Assembly: GCA_030247885.1 (NCBI GenBank)
Contig: JAPDRO010000030.1
Span: forward strand, 1 to 64,000
DNA: 64,000 nucleotides
Direction of reading: 5' to 3'
Origin: Taxawa tesnikishii (nom. ined.)
Taxonomy: Eukaryota; Ascomycota; Dothideomycetes; Dothideales
Shown: piece after piece, positions 62,001 through 64,000 of the stretch
Layout: every line of letters starts with the position of its first letter
Position numbering within the stretch: position 1 is the stretch's first letter
Made by a program: the position numbers and the translations under genes
Notes under the pieces: model-generated
Seen by the model: the letters and a program-made list of their open reading frames with translations, nothing else
Told to the model about the DNA's origin: nothing
The model's database searches: none

Positions 62001-63762
62001 TAGTATTTACCCTTATAGCTAGGGATCTAGAGGCCCTTTAATATTATCCTCTAGTAGTTATAAGTGTTACTTTTATAACGTTTTCTAAACCTTTCTATAT
62101 ATATACTAGTATAAAGTAATTAACTAGCTAGCCTACGTAAATAAATATCTTACTTACTTACTTAGCTAGTTTCTTTATAGCCTTATTAATATACCCTCTA
62201 CGTACTTAATTAGTCTTAAAGCTTATAGTTATACTCTTTTTCGAAGTATAGTATAATTCTACTATTTCCTTAAAATAACTATTATTAGTTATAGAGCCTA
62301 TAATCCCTTAATAACTAATCTTTTTATTTAAGAACTTCTTAGTTACCTTTATAATCTTTATAAAGTCTCTAAAAGTAGCCGGATTCTTACTATTTAACTA
62401 TGCCTTTTAATATACCTTTTCCGACATAAAGGGTACTAGTTTACGTAATAGTAAAGACGCTCGTTCGACTATATTTATATACTTATTTAGTACTCTCTTT
62501 TATAGAACCTAGAAGTACTAATAGTATCCTTTCTAGTTCTCTAAAGTTTTACCTTTTTAATCCTTAGCCTTCTTATAAAGAGTAGCTAGTATAAACTTAG
62601 TATTCCTTAAATAGTTAATATTATTCTTTTAGTACTTTCGGAGAATTTTTCTCTTTAAACTAGTTTATTTCCTATTTATATAGGAATCTAAAGACTAAAT
62701 AAATTTAGTAAGTCCTTTATTTATATACTAAGGAAGAGATTTAATAGACTTCTCTAAAATAGTAAAGTTATTAATATATTACTCTTCTTAGTCTTTAATA
62801 AACTAAGTAATATTACTACTAGTAAACCTTAGAGATCTAGTAATATTTAGCCCTAGTAAGTTACTACTAGTAATAAGGCGACGGAGATCTCTAATAAATA
62901 AGCCTTACCTTCTACTTATACTAATAAATACCTAAATAGGAGTAGTAAGTTAAACTATAGTAAAAGTAGTCGTAGTTTTACCTTAGCTATTACTAAGAGT
63001 ATAAATAGCTTAACTATTAGACGAGGATATTTCTATAACTAGTAAAAGCTTAGAATTACTATCTAAAGTAAGTCTAGGAATATTATTATAAGTATTAAAT
63101 AGTATAGAATCCTCGTCGAACTAGTGTCTTTTATTAGTAATATAAAAGGTACTAAACGCTTCTTCTTTTCTAAAAGTAATACTTTAAGTAACGTTCTTAA
63201 ATATAGTAAGTTCCGTAGATATTATAGCGTAGTAATAATAATATAGTTTCCGTTATAGTAAAATTTCTAATATTATCTTTAGTAGATAAATATAAATCTT
63301 TATCTAAAGTAATACTATCGTCTCTATCTTTTATAGTAGCTTAGTACCCTATACTTTATTTTTAATTTCCGATAAGGTTTATCTCTAATATAAGTATACC
63401 CTAGTATTTATATAGTTCTCGTATTTTTAGATCTAACTAGGCCTTCGATATTACTTACTCTTATAAGTACGCCTTCGACTCCTTTAATTTAGATACGCTC
63501 CGATTTTAAAATAGAAAGCCTTAAGACGCTAGTTATATAATACCTTATAAGGGTTCCTTATATATTATATTACTAATATAGGAGCTATTTCTAGCCTTTG
63601 AGGTCCTTCGTATCGTCGTAAATACGCGAGTAGTTAAAGGAGTTAATCGTCCTCCTAGTATTAATTAGAACCTTTACTATTCTCTTACTACTTTACGTAC
63701 TTCTTTTATTAACTATTTCCTTAAGGGCTTTGTTTTTCCCCTAGTATAGTTACTAAAAAATA

Positions 63763-63987
63763 TAGTAAGGAGAACCCTATATTAGGTTAAGTTAAGACTA
63801 TAAAAGGTAGCTACGTAAGTAGTAATAGAAATAGTAGTTAGTAAGATATAAGATAAGAATAAGATATAAAAAGAATAGTTATTAATTAAATAAGTAACTA
63901 TCTTATATGCGGACTAAATAAGTAAAAATTAAAGGTAGCTTTTACGTAACTAATAACTTATAACTATCTAGTAGCTACCCTACTATA
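63763..63987 (-). repeat. 5' LTR of the large Gypsy element
   Basis: About 225 bp. It keeps slightly more GC than the copy at 52835 (for example GAACCCTATATTAGG against GAACTTTATATTAAG). It ends 13 bases before the end of the window. Confidence 0.88.
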
Positions 63988-64000
63988 ATAGTATTATAAC
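63988..64000 (-). mobile_element. Pogo-type element F, resumption
   Basis: The last 13 bases, ATAGTATTATAAC, match the sequence of element E that follows the corresponding insertion point (about 44522-44534). This shows that the large Gypsy element ends inside the window. Confidence 0.6.

Larger units (their letters stand above)
52835..63987 (-). mobile_element. Large Gypsy LTR retrotransposon fossil
   Basis: About 11.15 kb with LTRs of about 225 bp (52835-53059, 63763-63987) and a flanking duplication ATAGT(A). It reads on the minus strand; a Gypsy reverse transcriptase is recognisable near 58990-59240. Gag is expected toward 61000-63700. A further coding-like region of about 3 kb (53060 to about 56000), with a Cys/His-poor but Lys/Ser-rich sense, lies between pol and the 3' LTR and is not assigned. 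It looks complete in layout but broken, with many RIP-type breaks. It is inserted in element F. Confidence 0.82.

Noticed and set aside
1-64000. CRISPR arrays, tRNA or rRNA genes
   Set aside because: None seen; the tandem repeats present lack unique spacers, and no cloverleaf or rRNA motifs were recognised.

Overview
The window starts at a chromosome end of a filamentous fungus, most likely an ascomycete (Pezizomycotina). Bases 1-65 are uninterrupted AACCCT repeats, the C-rich strand of a TTAGGG telomere. The two readable single-copy genes carry short fungal introns (47-124 bp). Most of the rest is AT-rich repeat DNA in which CpA and TpG have almost vanished while TpA and CpG remain, the mark of repeat-induced point mutation (RIP), a genome defence of Pezizomycotina.

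Layout. (1) 1-1390: telomere, an ACTC microsatellite, a pyrimidine-rich tract almost without G, and a 24-bp tandem repeat. (2) 1390-6300: GC-normal island with a telomere-linked RecQ-type helicase gene read toward the telomere, interrupted in frame; its upstream region holds three GCAAACGAATCGTGG motifs and a head-to-head telomeric palindrome. (3) 6300-12118: RIP-mutated repeats including a 276-bp tandem duplication mutated to different degrees and a 165-bp MITE. (4) 12121-12151: interstitial telomere-like repeats at the border of a second GC-normal island. (5) 12152-18540: that island, with a decayed secreted S53 (sedolisin) protease gene, an apparently intact five-exon sugar transporter gene of the MFS, and a C-terminal gene fragment. 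(6) 18540-64000: a nest of transposons.

The nest is the main discovery. A Fot1/pogo transposon (18663-40336) carries two insertions: a 14.3-kb TIR element (19466-33810) with a Plavaka-like transposase, an SNF2-type helicase and at least one further unknown protein, and a Copia element (33958-39449). The empty target site of the 14.3-kb element survives in a second Fot1 copy at about 40816-40840, which proves its ends and its TA target duplication. From 40339 onward a stack of further insertions (Fot1 fragment, Gypsy fragment, then five pogo-type elements, then two Gypsy elements) shows left ends only; their right halves should appear in reverse order beyond base 64000.

Only the sugar transporter looks like a working gene. 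The helicase and protease are host-type genes with frame interruptions, and everything in the AT-rich parts is fossil. All assignments come from reading the sequence and from memory of protein families; no database search was run.
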